DNA of 64,000 nucleotides. It comes from Catenaria anguillulae PL171 (taxonomy: Eukaryota; Blastocladiomycota; Blastocladiomycetes; Blastocladiales; Catenariaceae). The stretch lies in NCBI GenBank assembly GCA_002102555.1, contig MCFL01000028.1, forward strand, positions 62,001-126,000. The letters run 5' to 3'. Numbering within the stretch: the first letter of the stretch is position 1; every line of letters starts with the position of its first letter. The notes under the pieces were generated by a model, which saw only the letters and a list, made by a program, of their open reading frames with translations, was not told the origin of the DNA and searched no databases. Shown in pieces: positions 13,069 through 27,206 of this stretch. Both the position numbers and the translations under genes were made by a program.

Positions 13069-13577
13069 TAGGGGAATGTGGCTACATGTAACACTTGATT
13101 GCTATGGGTCTGTAATATAAATCTTTTCGCATGCGCGTTGGATTGCGTGGTGTCGTGAGCGTTGACGTCTCACCATGCCACTGGCAAATGCGAACATCAA
13201 AGAATCGGCATTTGCTGCGCTGCTTTTCGTGTCCGCGACTTCCTGCCAGTTCTCACATATGTAATATTCGTCCTTGGCATGAAACTCCAGGGATACATAT
13301 CATGGTGTAGATACCTACTGATTGTATCAAAACGACCGCCAGCCATCGGTCATGCTTGGGTATACGCTTTAAAAAGGGAGCAAAGTGACATGAAGAAACA
13401 ACGGCCGAGTCGCGACACATGCATGGAGAGAACGGCCGAGGGGTCGGTCGGGGTGTGGAGGACAGGGTGGTGAAACTCAATACATGGACGAGAAAAAAAA
13501 ACTCCGGAAGAAAATTAAGAGGGAAAAAAATCAAATGTTGAGGGAGGCGAGGCCGAGTGAAGTTGAAGAGGGCACGA
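13069..13577. other. intergenic, HAK upstream and RIM15-like downstream
   Basis: About 500 bases with no supported gene. It holds the HAK promoter and the 3' UTR of the RIM15-like gene, with A-rich runs near 13490-13530. Confidence 0.4.
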
Positions 13578-16500
13578 TTAGGAGCTTGGGGAACTATTGC
13601 CAATTCCAAACTTGTCAAACAGCTCCAAGACTTGGTTCTTCGTAATCATCTTTTGGTAAATGGCGTTGAAAAACCGCTGGTTGAGCTGCATCGGGTCGTA
13701 TCCGGTCACCCCAACAATGACAGTGTTGCGGTTGACGTTGTCGGTGGCCCGAATCATTTGTGCAGCACGCTCGCCGTCCACTACAACACAACATGGAGCG
13801 CCGCAGAGGGCAAAGTGTGAATTGAACATGACGGTGCCCAGCCAACCCAAATGCAAAAGCGACGTACAGTATGGCATTCCAGCGTCCAAAAAAATCAAAT
13901 CGAAAACAACAGAGCCTGTTGCCAATCGTACGGCCTCAGCCCCATTGTACACAACAAAACACTGCGCGCCCAGCCGCCGCAGAATGGTCTCAAGAATCTT
14001 GCAAGCAATCGGGTTGTCATCAGCAACCAAAACACGAATCGGCCGATCAGACCGACGCCGCGTGGCGTTGCCGGCTGTGCCCGCTCTCGTGGCGCCTTGA
14101 ACCACAGGCGACGACCCGAGCGAGGGAGCTGGCGGGCCGCCGGGACTTGCTGGCGAACCAGAGTAAATGGGGACAACGGGTGATGTGGGAACTGACGACT
14201 GCGGTCCAGGACTGTCCGACATCCCAACGCCGAGAAGTCCGTGCCTTGACAATGATGCGGTCGGCGATCCGCTCACCGAGTCAGTCGACATTGCATCGTC
14301 AGCAGAAAGTGCCGATATCATGTCGCCTTGTGCGAGAACGGATCCCGACCTCGGCGTGGAAGGCAACGATGACGATGCATCCATGCTTCCGGATCCGCTT
14401 GCGAGACCGCTGCTTATCACATCCGCCGGACGAGCACCCATGGGCAGTGGCATCATTTCTGAGTCGGACGACATGGGTTCGGTCGCGAATCCGCTCGAAC
14501 GTGGTCCACCAGACGAGGTCACCGACGACAAGGACAGCGTGCGCTGGCGGCCAGCAAGCAGCGAACGATGAAGTGGAGTGATGGGCGCCGTTGGCGGGTT
14601 CATGAACCCTGAGCGTGGTGGCGACTGACCGACGAATCGAGGAGCGCTTCCGACAGTGGGCGACGGGATGGTGATGTTGATGGGCCGAGTTCCTGTCGAT
14701 TCGGGTCCAGACATGGGTCCGACAGACGAATCGGAATCAACTGCTCCTTCAGTCATGGGCGACGAGGGAACATCGGATGACGCTGCCGAAGCCAACTTTG
14801 GAGCCGAGCTCAATGCCGCACTGATCATGGAGATCCGCGGCCGTTGCTGAGTCAATGACGTGGAACGCGAGCGTGGGCGGGGTGAGTTGACCGTCTTGAT
14901 GGTCTGCGGTGGCAAGGCTGCTGGTAATGACGAGCACGATCCAGATGGTGTTGACAAAATGGACAAGCTGCCAGTGATGGTCTTGGTACGCTCGCTACTT
15001 AGCTTTTGCAATTGGGTCAGGTTTTGCTCTTCGAGAAGTCGCACGTTGCGGTAGGAAAGGTTTCCAAAGTCCGCAGCTGCCCGGGGGTCGTTGGATGAGC
15101 CAGAAGCTACTCGTTCTCGATCCCGACCACGAGTGCGAGTGCGGCGCAAGCGGGTTCCACTTCCACCCCCACCACCCCCACTGGATGAGGGCTCGCTCAA
15201 GCCACCGCCGGTCGAAGGACGGGAGGCACTATCCACACTGCCCTTGCGCGACTCTTGAACCTTGGGTGACGACGACAACATGCCTGGAAACTCGAGCTCC
15301 TCGGCTCCGCGCGAGTCAAAGTATTCGGTATCGTCGACAGTGGACGGCTGGGGAATAAAATTGGGCGTGAGAGACATGTGATGTTCCCAGTCGACATCGT
15401 CAAAGAAGGGATGCGCCTTGACCTCAGCGGCGCCCTGGGCACCCAATCGCTTTTCGGGATCGGGGTTGAGTAGCTTGGCAATCAAATCGCGCGCCTCGGG
15501 CGTAATTTCCGGATCCAGCTCCTCGGACAATTCGAGCTTGTGGCCAATAATGTTTTCAAACACCTCCTCGACCGAATCGCCATGGAAAGGAGGAATGCCG
15601 TAAATAAACTCGTACAAAATCACGCCCAAAGCCCACCAGTCCACGGTTGCGTCGTCTTTGCCAATGCCAAGAATGGATTCCGGAGCCAAGTAGTCGGGCG
15701 TGCCCACAAAGGTTCGCGGCCGGTCGGGCGATGCCTCTGATGCAGGTGGCTCTTCGCGGGATTGCGGGGCCGATGCACCTGTTCCACCCGTCTCGGGAGT
15801 AGCTGGGTCTGAATGAGGCGAGTCGGTCAAGGGGCTTGCTACAAGTGGCGCAGATCGAGCGGGGCCGAGACTGGATGCAGGCACCGACAGACCAGAGGAT
15901 GAAGGGAGGTTGGCCGTGGAGCCTCGTAAAGAGTTGTGTCCACCAGCGAGCGGGTGGAATGGCTCCGAGACTGACGCAGAGTCGAGATTGGTAGACGACG
16001 CACGAATAGCTGCGTCAGGACCACCTACGACTGAGCCCCGGCGACTGTGCAAAATGTAGTTGGTCAAGAGCGGATTGACAGGCAGCGCGAGACCTTCGCT
16101 CCCCGAGTCGCGTGAATCTGACATGGGGGTCTTGATGTGTACCATGGGTGAGGACGGCAAAGTTGGCGGTGGCAAGGTCATGTTGGAATTGCCGCGGCGG
16201 CCTAGGAACCCGATGCGAGAGAGTCCAAAGTCGGTGAGCTTGAGATGGCCGGATTGGTGAATTAAAAAGTTGTCTACAACGCCAGCGCGCAATACAAAAC
16301 GGATAGATAAATGAGCCCCCAAACAAGACATGCCATCGGCCAAAGAAAGCAAGTACGGACCAGGCTTGAGATCGCGATGAATAATCCCGCGCTTCTCGTG
16401 CAAATACTCAAGAATGAGCACCATTTCCGCAATGTAGCTTTTCGCCCACTCCTCGGGCAAGCAACCAACAGCCTGTGAACAAATTCTTGTGAGCTGGGAT

Positions 16501-19500
16501 GAAAAAGGGTCGAGTAGTAAAACTGGGTGTACCTTGAGCAATGCAGCACAATCACCTCCATTCATATACTCCATGACCAAGCACAGCATGTCGGGCGTCT
16601 CAAATGTCGCGATAAACCTCGTTACAAACGGCGAATCATCTTGCATCATGAGCAGAAGCTGTTCCGACTTGACATTGGCGACTTGATTCTTGGCAACCAT
16701 GTCAGCCTTGCGAAGGACTTTAATGGCACACAATTCACCAGATACGTTGCGGCGGGCGAGGTAGACGGAGCCGAACGCCCCTCGAGAAATGGGTTTGAGC
16801 ACTTCAAAGTCGCGCAAAGTGACGGTGGTTTTGAGGCCGCCATGCTTGGGCGAAAGTGGGGATGCAGACGAGGCAGCAACTCGAGATCCGTGCGGTGCAA
16901 TCTCAAGGTTGGGCGGACGGCGCCGGCGCTTGGTCTTGGACCTCTTGAGCTTGGGCTCGGCAAATGCAGCGGACGATGGATCGGCCAATCCAGCCGGCGC
17001 GGTTTCTGGACGGACTTCGTGATCACGGCTGCCCCTCCGAGACATGGTAGTGCGCGGGCGTGACCGGGAACGGGAGTGTCGCGATCGTGACCGGCGGCGG
17101 TTCGGGACGTGGTCAGGCAAGGGCGGAACAACATGCGACCCTTCAAGTGCATGCTCTTCCTTGAGGGTCACGTACTGAACTTGACGGGCTTCGAGCAGCT
17201 GAGTGTTGAGCGAAATGCAATCCTTGACACATCGGTACACAGCCACATATGAACTGCTCCAGTACTCGTCATCGATGGCTGGAGGCTCGCCAAGTTGGAA
17301 AATCCGCGGAGAAACCCACAATGGGCACTGCTCGTGCAAGATTGGCAAGTTGTCGGTACTTGGCTCGCCATGCTCGTTGAGCGGGATCGGCGTCACAGCA
17401 ATGGGTACGTTGCAGTTGTAATCATCGACGTATGGGCGGATTGCGAGTGCATCGTCAAGTAATTGCATGAGCTCGCGGGCAAACGTATTGTCCTCGCCGT
17501 TGTCGAGGTACTGTGCGAATTCGGCGCGAAGCGTGCGCAAGTTGTCGTGCGCGATTGTGACAACGTTTTCGATCTTGTGTACGTTGGCGCACATGGTCGT
17601 GTGATCTGGGAACAGGAAGTTGAGAACGCGGCGCTCGCATACATTGCAGAGCACAGTCGGGACATCCTGGGTCGCTACCCACACGGCGTACGGGTCCTCG
17701 GCGCCACTCAAGTCAAAGACAACGACACCCTTGGCCTCCATGGTGACTTGCCGTTCGCCCTGTTGTAACGTAAACTGGACTGTGGCTGATGCATGATCAT
17801 CAACTTGGGACGACTCAAACAAGCGGTTCATGGCCTCGACAAACAGCCGCTCATCGTCAATGGCAAACCCTTCAAGCTCCGAGATGCGGGACGGCGGGGT
17901 CGCCAGCTTCCACATGGCAATCTTGGCAAACATGGGCGACATGGATCGCATGCGGCCATCCAGGTACATCTCAAACACAAACACGGCCTTGCGGTCGGTA
18001 CTCTTGGTTTGACTGTGCGGAAGGAGCGGAGGATCCACCACTTGCGCGGCCGAGAGGGCATCGATCGACACTTGAGAAAGATTTTCATTGGCGGTCCATG
18101 CTTCTTCAGGTCGGGCATGGCCTGCCGTTGGCGGGACTGGCGGAGAGGGAGTGACCGGCTCGCGCTCCAGCGGCTCGGGTGCGGTCAATGGGCGTGGCCG
18201 TGGTGCGGAGTCGTCATCCCTTGCCTCTTGAGCGTTGGCGTCGGCTTGAGCTTGAGCTTGCCGTGATGAATGCGCACTTGAAATGGCTGACACACTGGGC
18301 CGAGTTACGACGGCACCGACCCCATCATCCTCGGCCTCGGCCTCATCGTCGGCATACCCGTTGTCGACCCCATCATCAATAATGTGATCACCGTGTGCGA
18401 CCGACCGTGACGGCGTCTTGGCCCTGGAAGAAATCGTCTCGCTTGCCGACCCGACACTCCCTGCGTCGGATCCGCCACGAGTGCGCACGTCCCGTTCTTG
18501 TAAATCACTTCCATCTTCCGCCAACTCCACTTCGTCTCCATCCTCGTCCTCGTCCTCGCTCGAGCACGTGGATCCCGTCGTAGTGGCCGACGACGACGGC
18601 GTGCTGTGCCCTGAACCCGTGCTAGAAATGGTACTACCCGAGTTAGATTGGGGAAAGTGTAAATCGACCAGCGCCAGATCAAAGTCGCCGGCCGACCGAC
18701 GTTTGAGACGCGCGCTCTTGCGCTCCAACTGCTCTGCACGCTTGGTGCACGCAATGTTGTACTCGAGAAACCGTGTCAAACTGGCCGCGGCAATGACCAT
18801 GTGTCGAACCGTGTGTCCGAGGTAATCGTTGCCCAAGTTGAGCGACCGCTGCAGCTCGTGCATGCGCTGGACCATGGCCATGCACACTTCGGGCCGGTCG
18901 TACAGATGACGGGCGGTCGCATCGACAATAGCTTGCGCGAGTGTGGTGAGCTGCATGAGTCCTTGCAAAATGGGTGTGGGTCCAACTTGGCCCCCAGGGT
19001 TGCTCCGCAACTCGTACTCGACTTGCTTAGACAGCTCGTCAATGGAGCAGGTAAGCACCTTGTTGGACTGCTCCTTGGTTTCCGAAAAGTGATCAAACTG
19101 GCTCTTGACCCGCGACAACCAAGCAAAGCCGCCACCACCTTGCTGCTGTTGCGACGGCGACGGCGCTGGTGTTGATGATGAAGACGATAGACCGGGCGGT
19201 TGAGCGAGCCCGTGGCTGAGATTGTCCTCTTGGCTCGTCTTGACCGAGTTGGGCTGCGAATTGTCGGGGCTGAGAATGAGCGACGGAATGGTTCCGGCCG
19301 ACAAGGACGACGACGACTGTGGCCCAAGGGCGAGAGAGCTTCCGCTTGCATTCACGCTCACACTGGCGCTTGACCCAGCACGAATGTTGGTCATGGATCC
19401 GTCAAACCTGGTGCTGGAGCCGCCACCACTTCCTTGAAGCGTCGAACCCGACGCGCGCATGGTGGGTGGGGTTGCTGCTGCAGGAGCAATGTTACCACTA

Positions 19501-22500
19501 TCGATGGGCACGTTGAGCTCGTTGATGCTGGGTGATCCATTGTTGATGAGACCCAGGTGCGAGTAGGTTGAATGTGACGATAGCTCGAGTGGTGAAGAAG
19601 TGGACGATAAAGCAGTCGGCGTGCGAGGAGAAGGCGAAATCTTGGGAGGCGGCGTCCCTGTCGACGACAGCGGACTGGCACGCGCAGAAGGCGACTGAAT
19701 CGCTGTGGTCGAGACGACAGTGTCATTTGCGTGAGGAGGCACACTGTCATCAGATGCCGATGTTGTCGCGACAGCTGACAGTGGCGAAACAGGCAGTGGT
19801 GGCGGCGGCGAGGGCGGCAATGGCGTTGAAGCACCTGCAAGCGACATGCGGCGCATGTTGTCCACTGACAATCGACGCATGGGTGATGCATCCTTTGATG
19901 ACGCACGACGGCGTGCTGGTGACATGGACAAGGACGATCGGCGCGATTCGCGCGCAACCAGCAGTTGCTGCTGCGACCCACCTGAAGAAACTGGCGAGTT
20001 ATTGCCCGACAAAGGCACGCTTGGATTGAGGGACTGCGTGCGGTACATTTCGGTCGAAACACCGAGTTGCTGCTGACTCGCGCTGGCGCTGGCACGGGCC
20101 GAGGAGGCGGCTGCAGCCGCAGCGGATGCTACATCACCGGCGCTTGTACCTGCAAAACTGGCCGATCTTGGGCGTTGCGGCGGGGCTTGCACACTTGAGT
20201 CGACGACAGTTGCATGGACCAGCAACGAGTTGGTACGCGTGGGGCGTTGGGGTACCGTGCTCGATCCAGGGGTCGGCGGGGACAATGGACTTGCTTGCGG
20301 CGTCCGCAATCCGCCCTCGAGGTACGACAAATCTATCGGCACTGGGAATGGCGGCGAGCCCGCAGACGCGCGCCGGTCCCGTGCTTGTCCGAGCTCCCTT
20401 TCCCTTTCGCGCTCCTGCTCACGCCAGCGACTGCGCATCTCATCAATCCAATCGATCCATTTGCGCGGGGTCCGTTTCCACTTGATGGCTTTAGCTTTGC
20501 GCGACCGAAGCAGGAATGACATGTTGGACGACTCGTGGGAATCCAACGCTGCGCCTCCTCCAAGTGCAGCACCCTTGGCGATGGCGGCCGTGTTGGGCGT
20601 GGAGGTGTATTGAGACTGCGGGCGAGCATGCGTCGAGTGCAATGGTGACGGAGGAAACCGGTGCATCTGCTGCTGCTGCTGCAAATGCGGTGGTGAATGA
20701 AACGTAGGCATTTGCGGGCGCGATGGGTGTGGCGGCAACGGTGGCTGGTCTTGCTGATGGTGATGCGACATGGTGACGGGTGGGGGAAGAACAACTTGGG
20801 CCGCCAACGAGCTGCTGTCACCGAGCGGTGAAACGCCTGCCTGCCAACCGGGCAGCAAAGTCGGTGATGGCGCTGACCCGAGAAACATGGATGGATCAAA
20901 CGTTGTGTGCAGTGCTGAGGGTCTATGCCGCGATCCAGACCGTCCAAGGGAAGAGTTTCGCACCATGGCTCCGGGCATGGACGGCATCAAGGTCGGAGAT
21001 TCCGTGCTTTGAATTGCGCCCCAGCTCGGGAATGTGTTGGTTCTCGCGGGCGGCAGCGCGAAGGTCGGCGGATTGGTTGGGAATGGTACGGGAGCTGGCG
21101 GCGGCGGTGAAATGAATGAACTGGGAGAGTCAAATCCGTGACGCCCTTGCGGAAGTCCTTGAAGGAGTTGCTGCTGCTGCTGCTGTTGAGACTGCTGCTG
21201 GCGATCCGAAGGGGATGTACACAAATCGAGCATGGACTGCACAGACATGGGCATGTGCATGGAAATGGGCAAAAAAGTAGTGTCGCCGCTTGAACCCATG
21301 TTTGGGGCTGATGGCCCGGTTGCACCCTCGGCAATGTCCAGCCCTTGGAAAGTCGATGCGGGAGACTCGGATAGCCCAGTCACCATGGGCGGCAGCATGG
21401 ACCCTTGCGAGTCGGAATTGTTGTCCTCTCCTGCGCTTGACATCCAAGCATATCGAATATCCCTCGTTGGCGCTGCTGCAAGCGTCTTTGCTCGCGACCG
21501 CCGCTGGCGCACCACGGGCTGAGGCGGACTCTCCTCGAGTCCTTGCTCATCCGCGTCTTCGTCTCCCTCACCACCCTCCACATCATCACTGCCGAGATCT
21601 TCCACCACGACCGGGGAGAAATCCCCTGGCAAATGCGCCGGATATGCAAACTGTTGTGGCGCTTGCTGCTGCGCCTGCTGCTGACGCTTGGCATCGCCCC
21701 TGCGGTTCCTCCTTGTCCTTGCCCTAGTCCTCCCGCGCTTTTGCTGTTGCTGGTCGTGATGCACCTCCAAACCCCTCGGCAGCGGCAACGGAGGCACTGA
21801 CGTTGACAACATGGCGACGGCATGAAATGCAGGCCCAGGCACCCTGGGCCAATCGAGCCCCTTGGCCTCTTCCTCGTCCTGGTCCAAATACCGTCCGCCG
21901 CCACCAACACCCACCGCATGCTCCTCGCCCATCAACATAGCGTCGTGGTACTGCTGTTGCTGCATGTGCCTACGGACGCCCGACGGTATGGGCGACGACA
22001 GTCCGCTGCCGCCACTAAAGTACGGCGCAGGCATTTCTTGCATTGGCGACGGGTCGATCGGCGGCACAAATCTGCCGCCGCCACCAGCGACTCTTGGCGA
22101 CATGCCAAACCCGAGCATGGGCGACATGCCTCCAGGCAAGCCAATGGGACTCGACAGTCCAAGCGCAGCGGAATCGCCGCCGCTGCTTCTCGGGTAACCC
22201 GAGGGCGTTGGGCTCGACAAGGCGCTGCCTGGCCCCGCCCACGTGTTTGCTCCGACATTGAATCCACTGTAACTGGAACTGAATCCGCCAATCCCGAGCG
22301 CGCTCGAACCACTGCCACTCCCGCGCTGCTGGCCCAGGACCCGTGGGCTCGATACGGCCGAAAACGATGGCGAACGAAACCCACCCGCAGCGCCACCGGC
22401 TGCCACCGAATCATGTGTGCCACCACCACCCGCACTGACTGCCGACCGCATGCTGAAGCTGCCGCCGCCAGCACTGTTGCCAAAGAAATCATCGGGCGCA

Positions 22501-24855
22501 GAGTGCACGGATCCGTCCTGATCAGACAAATCGTCGGGGGTTGCGTAATCAAGCGTGACTCTAGCGGGCGTCCCAACAGCGCCGCCGCCGGCGCCAGACC
22601 ACTGCACAGAGTCGGGCACGGACGAAAACGACGCGCGCTTGACACCAAGTGCGCCGCCGCCTGCCGTGTCCAAAGGCACAGACGACGAGTGCGTGACTGC
22701 GGCCGCAGCCGCAGCGGCCAGTGCGGACGCATTGGTGGGATCATGCGACCCGAGGCGTGAGCGGCGGTACATGTTTGGGTTTGATCCAGACGCGGCGCTG
22801 GACGAGTCGACCGACGATGACGGACTTGGCGGGGTGGACGCTGGCCGCGAGAATGCGTCGCCGCCGAGGGGCGACCGAAGTGGTGTGCCGAATGAGGGTT
22901 GCTGATGCTGTGTTTGTTGCTGGCTTGATTGCTGCTGATGCAATGCCGCGGGCATTGGACTCTCCGTGACGGACCCGCCACTGCTCCCTGCTCCGCTGCC
23001 AGCACTGCCTGAGCTCCCTCTGTGCGACCCGCCAGTAAATCCGAGCCTTGGTGTGCCCACGGGCGAGCTTGTGGAACTTGCTGTCCCTGCCGTGGAATGG
23101 CGCCGCACGCTGACGAACAAGCGCGAATGCGGCGACGGTGCGGCGCTCGATGGGCCACCACTGAGATGCGACAGCACGGGCGATGGGGCCGCAGAGGTGT
23201 TGCCTAGGGGTGGTGGCCCAGATCGGTCGAGGATGAGCGGTGCAACGGGTGGATGTGTTCCCGAATGATACAAGGGTGTGGTCCGAGGCGAAGCATTGCG
23301 AATGTGCGAGCCAATGGACATTGTGCTGGGCGTGGATGGCGCGGGGCTGTGCTCGGAATCGCTCGCCGGCGCTTTCGAGGCGCCCGTGCTGTTTGATCGG
23401 CCCAGGTTGCTGGCGTTGTTGTTGAGACCAGTCACGTTTGGCGCAGCAAGGGCAGGTGACGAAGGACGAGTCTCGGCGAGCTCGTCGGTGTTGTCACGAG
23501 CCCAAGCCCCGGTGACGGTGACCCCGACGTCGAAGGGAGCAATGACGGCGACCATGGCTGATTGCTTGCACTGAACCCAGGCGTCAATGGACTTTGCGGA
23601 CGCGACCTCGTGTCGGATCCCGATCCCGATCCAGCATGGCCAGTAGGTGTTGTTGGCGTCGATGGTACGCTCGCAATATCTGCCAGCTCCTTCATCACGC
23701 GCAGCTGCTCAGTCGATGCAGACCGCGAGTGTGCGCGTCCACGACCGCCCAATGGAATCCCACCTGGAAACACACTTGCCGACGCAGCCACAGTCCCACC
23801 CTGTGCATGGCCTGTCGAATTGGCCAATGAGGTAGACGATCCGCGCGGCGGCGTATTGGGCGACGTTGTCGACAGTGGCCGCGAAGGTGCGGGCGCCAGC
23901 GAGTCCACTGACGTGACAATCCGGAGCGACGTGGACGATGACGGCGACGACGCTGAAGGCGAGGTGGGACTGTGTGGCGATTTCGGTCCGGGGCTGATGG
24001 ATTTGGACGAGGAGCTCGACACACGCATACTCGACGATCGCCTGCGAGGCGTACCGAGCTGCTGCTGCTGCTGGGCATTCAGCGTATCATTTGTGCCTGC
24101 ATCTTCGGCGGCCGTTGCTGAAATAGTCGTGGACGTGGCCAATGGGCTCGGCGGAAACACGGACGATGGGCCGGGTGAGATGGAATGTGGGTTGAGTGGC
24201 GACGATTTGCGCGTGTTTGAAGTCGCTGCACGCGGCCGGTGCGGGACAATCGGTGTCGGCGATTGCGTTGCGATGGACAAGGGGGATCCAGCAGACGGAA
24301 GGGTGCCGAGTGAGGGAAAGTAGGTGACGACAAGGGCGATGGCTGCGTTGGACGCAAGGTTGGTGAATTGCCGGCGGGAGAAGCGGGAGATGCGGGCGAC
24401 GTGGGAACCGCAGGTGCGGCTGCTGAAATGTCGGGCTGACGCGCTGGTGCAGCAGAGGATTGGCCGGTGGCGATGGTCGCAGCGGCGGCACTCGCGGCAT
24501 GTGACTGAGGCAAGTCTTGCGGCGGGAGTGGAAGAGAATGTGCGCGCGGACGAACGTATGTGCTCGTGCCAAGCAATAGCCCAGGCCCCGCCGGTTTGGG
24601 TGCCGTGGCCGCTTGCGAAGACTCGGATGGCGACGTGGGCGGCGATGGCGATGCAGGGGAAGTTAGTCTCGTTGCAGCCGAGCTCGACGAAGCTGGAGCA
24701 GGCGCTGAAGTTGTTACAGTGGGCGGAACGGGAGACGACGCCTTGCTAGACTTGGTTTTACTCTTTGACTTGTCCTTCTCCTTCTCCTTCTCCTTATGCT
24801 TTTCCTTGTCCTTGTCCTTGTCCTTCTTGGACGAGGAAAAGGGGCGAAACGACAT
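13578..24855 (-). CDS. RIM15: giant RIM15-like AGC protein kinase with receiver domain
   Basis: A Rim15/Greatwall-type kinase, which in yeast acts below nutrient kinases to drive quiescence. A single frame of 9,978 nt runs 23555-13578. Two more frames upstream (to 24855) join by one-base shifts near 24317 and 23464, giving about 3,700 residues against 1,770 in yeast. Order: Lys/Glu-rich N-terminus, very long Ser/Gln/Pro-rich region, helical region (about 19060-18680), PAS-like region (about 18000-17700), Cys/His finger beginning CNVCERR (about 17650), kinase (about 16830-15380) with ISRGAFGSVY, AIKVLRKAD and HRDLKP-DNFL, a long insert after DFGLSR, then GTPDYLAPES. The C-terminal receiver has VADDNP, FLDAGMP, GVTGYD and KMITK, so all canonical positions are present. 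Introns at 16532-16473, 16360-16274 and 13867-13781 are inferred from interrupted motifs. ATG 24942 is an alternative start. Confidence 0.9.
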
Positions 24856-27206
24856 GACGAGCGAGTGTGCGCGTGCGACAATGGAATGTAGCAAACGCCA
24901 GCGAAGGCGACGCGACTTGGATTTCCTCTGTTCGAAGACCATATGAATCAAGAGAGTGGGTTGAGTTGAGCGGATCCAATGAACATTGATCGGGCCGAGG
25001 ATGTCATGTGTGTACCTCCGAGGATGGCAATGCCGATGCTACGTCGCGGCAATGATGGCAAGAGTCGACCGAGCCGCAGTCAAGACCGCGGCCACGCTGG
25101 TGCGAGCGCTGGCAGAGTTTTTTGCTGATTGAAGTGGACAGCTTGACGAAATTGATGACGATTTGGTCGTCGGTGGATACAAGAGGCTATAAGAGTACAA
25201 CCATGACGATGTTTGAGAAATGCTACTCGTCCTATGCTTTCCACGGCCACGAGATTGCCAAGATGTACCTCGACAGGGAAGAAGGCCGAGAATGGAGACG
25301 ACAATTAAAAATCACTTGGTACTTGCGGCGCGACAGGGGGAAACCGAACAATCAACTTGCCACTTGATACGAAGCGACGAGATATGTCAAGGGACTTGGA
25401 AATGAAAAGCAGTGGCCAGCGGCCAATTTGTATGTGATTCGTGAGGTGGAAGTGTGCCGGGTATGAAGATGCTTGACCGACCTGTGAAGAAGTTGGTTTG
25501 CAAACGCTTTAGGTGAGCAAATAAACCGTCATCGCACGCGTGCGATGGAAAGCCGAAACAAAGCCGGCTTATGATTGCTTGTGGCTTTGGTCGGCAGACT
25601 GCGGGAAGCGCTCCGTAGAACGGAAAGTGTGTGGCGAGCGTACGAGAGCTCGAGGGCGGACTGCTGTGTAGGTGGCACAATGAGCACAGCCAGGCGATGT
25701 GCAGCGAATGGATATGGATGTGCTGGCGATAGCCGGCTGCGTTGCGTCGTGAGAGGATCGGAAAGTGAAGAAAAGGCGAAGCGACCGCAGTCGTGCGGGA
25801 TATGCAGGCAAAACGCGACGGCGCTGGATAATGGGCTTTCTGAGACAGTCAAGGGCGTTTGTCGATGATGGGTAACAATTGCGTAGAGTATTTTGGTATC
25901 GATGCCGTAGTGTGTGTCACGGTCCAGCCATCATTTGTCACCGGCACTAACATGATGTTTAGCTCAGGCATTTGGGTCTGACAGATGAGAATGATCGCCT
26001 TCGCAGTCCTTCGATGAGACGCGGTCAGCCATTGCGACAGCCTCGGCACTCATTGAGTTGAGGAGGGTGACAAAATGTGGTTGATTGATTTATTTACCAT
26101 AGTGGACAGGACGCAAAAATGCAAAATGCCTGCATCAGCCGTTTCCTTTCTCCTCTATTGACATCTTGTCAGTCTGTCCGCAGTGGAACGAGTTTTTCGA
26201 TGTGTTCGTTGCGTCGACTCGCACCAATCATGGCTGTGTGAGAGGAAATCATGATGTTCACGCCGCAAACCATGCCTTCGTACCTGCCCAACCTGGCACT
26301 TGGCCCCGTCACTCGGCGACACTCGGGTCCGAATCAAGCGCCCGCAGTGTCTGGTGCAGTCTCCTGAGTCCCCTGCATGCAACATGCGGGGCGACTCAGC
26401 CTCCCGAGTTCTCTCCCGCCCAATCATTTGCTTTTGATCGTTCGTTGGGCCCAGGTCAGCATCGAGCGCAACTCCGTCCCATGTTGAGCGCATTTATCTC
26501 GTCGATTCTTTGGTTTTTACAGTTAACTCAACACAAACCACCGAGATACGGAATTCATTTGGCGACGTGGATGGTAAGCAAAGAATGTATCATCGATAAG
26601 TGAAAAAGTGACAGACAAACATGGGTCAATCCAGAATGTATGAAGAATGTAAAATAACGCAGAGAGAAAATAGTCGGTATTGAGACACAGTAAACAGGAT
26701 TCAAGGGAACGCGGCAGGGTAACACGAATAGAGAGGGGCGAGCGAACAGGCCGAGTGCGACGGCACGCAAGGACAAAGTGGATGAAGGCGGGCGCCAAAC
26801 CAAAAGGACGAAGACAAGTTGTTACTGCTGGTTGCGCAAAAGGATTGGTGGGTGGTTGTGGCAAACGAAAAAAACTAGAAAGGTATGTGCACAGACGTCT
26901 TTGGCAACGAAATAACAATCAAGGAACAAAACACCATCGAACAAATAACACGAAGGAAAAGTGTGCAAGGTGGGAGTAGGGGGGGGGGGGAGGGAAACAG
27001 GGTTACATGATCCGTGGCGTGAAAAAGCACGGCTGGACATGGGCGAGCGACCGCGGGGGGAGATCCAGCTCTCAATCATAGATATGACGCCGCACTTGTG
27101 GTGGGAGGAAACTTGCATGTACTCTTGCTGTTGCTTGCATTGCTTGCTGGTCGACAAATGGATAAGAAGGGAATAAATAGGATTGTTCTTGTGTGCGCCA
27201 AACATT
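24856..27206. other. long intergenic region with no supported gene
   Basis: About 2.3 kb upstream of the RIM15-like gene and downstream of the 27.2 kb gene. ORFs on both strands are short, lack conserved motifs and have coding-unlike composition. A run of 12 G begins near 26979. No tRNA or repeat was recognised. A long RIM15 promoter or 5' UTR is the simplest reading. Confidence 0.4.

Noticed and set aside
13660-24323. Many long plus-strand ORFs opposite the RIM15-like gene
   Set aside because: They mirror the codon structure of the minus-strand gene, have odd composition (Arg/Ala/Cys-rich) and no domains. They are antisense shadows.
26975-26995. G12 run as a G-quadruplex regulator
   Set aside because: A single run in a purine-rich intergenic stretch. 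Nothing links it to a gene.
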